Source of the DNA: an uncultured bacterium
GTDB lineage: Bacteria; Bacteroidota; Bacteroidia; Bacteroidales; UBA932
Direction: 5' to 3'
Length of the DNA: 64,000 bases
Assembly: GCA_949300025.1 (NCBI GenBank)
Contig: CASGCS010000020.1
Span: 1 to 64,000 of the forward strand
Shown here in pieces: positions 61,665 through 64,000 of this stretch (positions are counted from its first letter, which is position 1; each line of letters starts with the position of its first letter). The notes beneath the pieces are model-generated. The model was not told the DNA's origin, did not search any database, and was given only the letters and a program-made list of their open reading frames with translations. A program made the translations under genes and the position numbers.

Positions 61665-62366
61665 TTATTCGTTACGTGGGTCAATGTATTTAACAGCACC
61701 CTGCTCAGCAGTAAAACGGCCATAAGTACCGGTAACTTTCTTTAATGCCTCGTTAGCATCTGTGCCTTTCTTTACTTCTTCCATGAACTTGCCGAGATGG
61801 ACAAATTCGTAACCGCAGATTTCATCGTTCTTGTCGAGTGCGACTCTGTTTATATAGCCCTCCGTCATTTCAAGGTAGCGGGGACCTTTTGCCAAAGTTC
61901 CGTAGAGCGTTCCCACCTGGCTTCTGAGCCCTTTTCCCAAATCTTCGAGTCCGGCGCCTATCATAAGGCCGCCCTCGGAGAAGGCAGACTGTGTACGTCC
62001 GTAAACAATCTGCAGGAAGAGTTCACGCATTGCTGTATTGATTGCATCGCATACCAGGTCTGTATTCAAAGCTTCAAGTATGGTTTTACCGGGCAATATC
62101 TCAGATGCCATTGCTGCTGAATGGGTCATTCCCGAGCAACCGATAGTCTCTACCAGAGCCTCTTGTATAACACCGTCTTTTACATTTAATGTAAGTTTGC
62201 ATGCTCCCTGCTGAGGTGCGCACCAACCGATTCCGTGGGTCAGTCCGGAAATATCCTTTATTTCTCTGGCCTTTACCCACTTGCCCTCTTCGGGAATAGG
62301 AGCCGGACCATGGTTCGGTCCCTTCTTTACAACACACATGTGCTGTACTTCATGTGAATAAATCAT
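61665..62366 (-). CDS. NifU/IscU-like iron-sulfur scaffold-type protein
   Basis: 233 residues. GIGWCAPQQGACKLTLNVKD and ETIGCSGMTHSAAMASEIL (about 72-110) carry scaffold-type Cys, followed by TDLVCDAINTAM. The C-terminal half has no family I can name. It precedes the GGGtGRT gene in one operon. Promoter box TATCTTTG (minus strand) at 62401-62408, 34 bp before the ATG. Confidence 0.82.
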   Translation of the reverse strand: MIYSHEVQHMCVVKKGPNHGPAPIPEEGKWVKAREIKDISGLTHGIGWCAPQQGACKLTLNVKDGVIQEALVETIGCSGMTHSAAMASEILPGKTILEALNTDLVCDAINTAMRELFLQIVYGRTQSAFSEGGLMIGAGLEDLGKGLRSQVGTLYGTLAKGPRYLEMTEGYINRVALDKNDEICGYEFVHLGKFMEEVKKGTDANEALKKVTGTYGRFTAEQGAVKYIDPRNE

Positions 62367-62400
62367 AATGCTCTAGAATTAATTTAATTTTGCGATGCCG

Positions 62401-62408
62401 CAAAGATA
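62401..62408 (-). promoter_or_regulatory. -7 box of the NifU-like/GGGtGRT operon
   Basis: CAAAGATA on the plus strand, i.e. TATCTTTG on the minus strand. Confidence 0.55.
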
Positions 62409-62453
62409 GTGTATTTTTACAATCTAACATTGTAACATCTTTACACTTCATTT

Positions 62454-64000
62454 ATGAGAAACAAATTTTTAACAATTATGGCAATTGCACCGGTTCTTTG
62501 TACTTCATGCGGCAGCGGCACTGTTGGGAGTGCGGAGATAATATCGAAACAGACAATAGAGGTTTCCGACGGACAATATACTCCTGAAATAATGCACATG
62601 CTCGGGAAGGTAAGCGACCCGCAGCTCTCGCCCGACGGTACAAGGATACTGTATGGCGTAGCATATACCTCGGTTGAGCAGAACAAGAGCAACAGGGAAC
62701 TTTTTATAATGAATGCAGACGGCAGCGGAAATCACCGTATTACAAATAGTGCGGAGAGCGAGAACAACGCCCGCTGGATTGAGAACGGAGAGAGGATAGC
62801 CTTCCTGCGCGGAGGCCAGATATGGGTCGCAGATGCAGATGGCGGCAATGCAAGGCAGGTTTCCGATGTAAAAAAGGGGATAGATGCCTTTGAGTTCGCC
62901 CCATCGGGAGACAAACTCATTTATATGAGTAACGTAAAGTCTGCAACAAAACCCTCTGATCTTTACCCCGACCTGGACAAGTCGGATGCCAGAATCATTA
63001 CCGGCCTGATGTACCGCCACTGGGACCATTTCGTTGAGGAGATACCCCATACCTTTGTGGCCCCGTTCGATGGCAGCTCGGTAGGAGAGGGGCGCGACAT
63101 TCTTGACGGTGAACCGTATGAACTCCCGACCCTGCCCTTCGGCGGACTGGAGCAGCTTGCCTGGAGCCCGGACTCTAAATATATTGCATATTCATGCAGG
63201 AAGCTGACGGGCAAGGAGTATGCCTTCTCTACCAATACGGATATTTATCTATATGATATTCAGACTGGAAGCAGTATAAACCTCACCGAGGGAATGATGG
63301 GATACGATACCAATCCTCTCTTTTCTCCCGACGGAAGGTATCTTGCATGGCTGAGCATGGAGAGGGCCGGATATGAGGCGGACAAGAACAGGCTCTTTAT
63401 AATGGATATGCAAAGCCGGCAGATGAGAGAGCTGTCGGCAGACTATAAATATAATGTCGAAAGCATAACATGGGCTCCGGAATCTGACAAAATCTACTTT
63501 ACCTCGTGCATCAATGCAGTGGAGGCCATTCTGGAGGTGGATATAGATAAGGATTGCACTCTGAAATACAAGCCGGCAAAGGGTGAGAAGACCTCCGACA
63601 TTCATCTGGGCAACGGTGTGAGAAGAATTACCGCGGAGAACGTGATGTCTGATTTTTCTCCCGTACAGGTGATGGCAGGCCGGGGCAAGCTTCTTGCAAC
63701 ATATACTTCGATGCTCCATCCGGCCGAGATTGTGACCGTAGATATTGCAGACGGGACAGTGATACAACTTTCGTTCGAAAACAGCGGGACGCTCGAAAAG
63801 CTCAAGGCCCCGACAATGGAAGAGCGTTGGATAACAACCGTAGACGGCAAGCAGATGCATGAATGGGTGCTCTATCCGCCCGAATTCGACAAGAGCAAAA
63901 AATATCCGGTCATTCTTATCTGTCTCGGAGGTCCGCAGGGAACGGCAAGCCAGGGCTGGTCTACAAGGTGGAACTACAGGCTTATTGCATCGCAGGGCTA
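62454..64000 (+). CDS. S9-family peptidase (partial, runs off the window)
   Basis: 515 codons seen. A short signal peptide with Cys near 20 (APVLCTSCGSG) suggests a lipoprotein or exported protein. WD40-like TolB-type beta-propeller repeats follow: VSDPQLSPDGTRILYGVAY, NNARWIENGERIAFL, LAWSPDSKYIAYS and NPLFSPDGRYLAWLS. The peptidase domain begins at about residue 460 (EERWITTVDGKQMHEWVLYP) and KKYPVILICLGGPQG is the oxyanion strand; the catalytic triad lies beyond the edge. Resembles dipeptidyl-peptidase 5/acylaminoacyl peptidases of Bacteroidales. Confidence 0.92.
   Translation, partial: MRNKFLTIMAIAPVLCTSCGSGTVGSAEIISKQTIEVSDGQYTPEIMHMLGKVSDPQLSPDGTRILYGVAYTSVEQNKSNRELFIMNADGSGNHRITNSAESENNARWIENGERIAFLRGGQIWVADADGGNARQVSDVKKGIDAFEFAPSGDKLIYMSNVKSATKPSDLYPDLDKSDARIITGLMYRHWDHFVEEIPHTFVAPFDGSSVGEGRDILDGEPYELPTLPFGGLEQLAWSPDSKYIAYSCRKLTGKEYAFSTNTDIYLYDIQTGSSINLTEGMMGYDTNPLFSPDGRYLAWLSMERAGYEADKNRLFIMDMQSRQMRELSADYKYNVESITWAPESDKIYFTSCINAVEAILEVDIDKDCTLKYKPAKGEKTSDIHLGNGVRRITAENVMSDFSPVQVMAGRGKLLATYTSMLHPAEIVTVDIADGTVIQLSFENSGTLEKLKAPTMEERWITTVDGKQMHEWVLYPPEFDKSKKYPVILICLGGPQGTASQGWSTRWNYRLIASQG

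Noticed and set aside
1..64000. CRISPR array
   Set aside because: No regularly spaced repeats of 24-40 bp were seen; the short direct repeats found are pairs at element ends or operators.

Overview
The window comes from a member of the Bacteroidales. The class Bacteroidia signature is clear: -7 promoter boxes of the form TAnnTTTG sit in front of many genes, core genes match Bacteroidales lineages (GGGtGRT protein with a NifU-like partner, DUF5009-type acyltransferase, GH3 and M13 lipoproteins), and the mobilisation genes are of the Bacteroides type. Genus cannot be fixed from sequence reading alone. Two very different halves are joined at a tRNA-Leu(CAA) gene near 30.5 kb. Left of it everything looks accessory or mixed; right of it is an ordinary, densely packed chromosome. 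Left accessory block (1-11 kb): a minus-strand set with a DprA-like protein, a tiny protein that reads as an orphan C-terminal domain of FtsZ, a DEDDh exonuclease and a two-finger zinc protein; a divergent second DprA-like protein; an ATPase_2-type AAA protein; then a plus-strand cluster with a truncated uracil-DNA-glycosylase-like gene, a membrane protein, an ABC-type ATPase, an FtsK-like protein without a P-loop, a WYL regulator and a PLD nuclease. The block ends in a fragment of a bile-acid/sodium symporter gene. From 11.1 to 13 kb there is a YczE-like/cytidylate-kinase-like fusion protein and a second DEDDh exonuclease, possibly chromosomal. From 13.1 to 17.7 kb lie a complete DpnII-type GATC restriction-modification system, an FRG-domain gene and a decayed gene, ending in an attachment-site-like junction. 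From 17.7 to 30.46 kb lies a mobilisable integrative element inserted at the 3' end of tRNA-Leu: integrase (its first catalytic Arg is His), a Schlafen/AlbA_2-type ATPase, excisionase-like proteins, replication genes, a candidate oriT, MobC-like protein and MobP relaxase, then cargo (small ORF, UDG-like protein, membrane protein, zinc-finger protein, PD-(D/E)XK nuclease, WYL regulator). The cargo of this element and the left block share paralogous genes (WYL regulator, UDG-like protein, zinc-finger protein) and, most strikingly, three promoters with the same 31-bp imperfect palindrome exactly 3 bp upstream of the -7 box. This points to a WYL-controlled defence regulon spread over both modules. 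Chromosomal half (30.5-64 kb): MlaE/MlaF lipid transporter, TsaE, PaaI-type thioesterase, ComM, YfcE-type phosphodiesterase, acyltransferase, RsmE, Sua5/YrdC, EEP-family protein, rhomboid protease, MutL, IspF, tRNA-Gln and tRNA-Met, an RND efflux operon (MFP-pump-TolC), NifX-family protein, ModF-like ABC protein, PatB-like C-S lyase, a UmuD/UmuC pair in which UmuD is already short like UmuD' and lacks both protease catalytic residues, an SLC13 permease with RCK_C domains, M13 peptidase, FKBP isomerase, GH3 glycosidase, an XRE remnant, the GGGtGRT/NifU-like pair and the start of an S9 peptidase that runs off the right edge.
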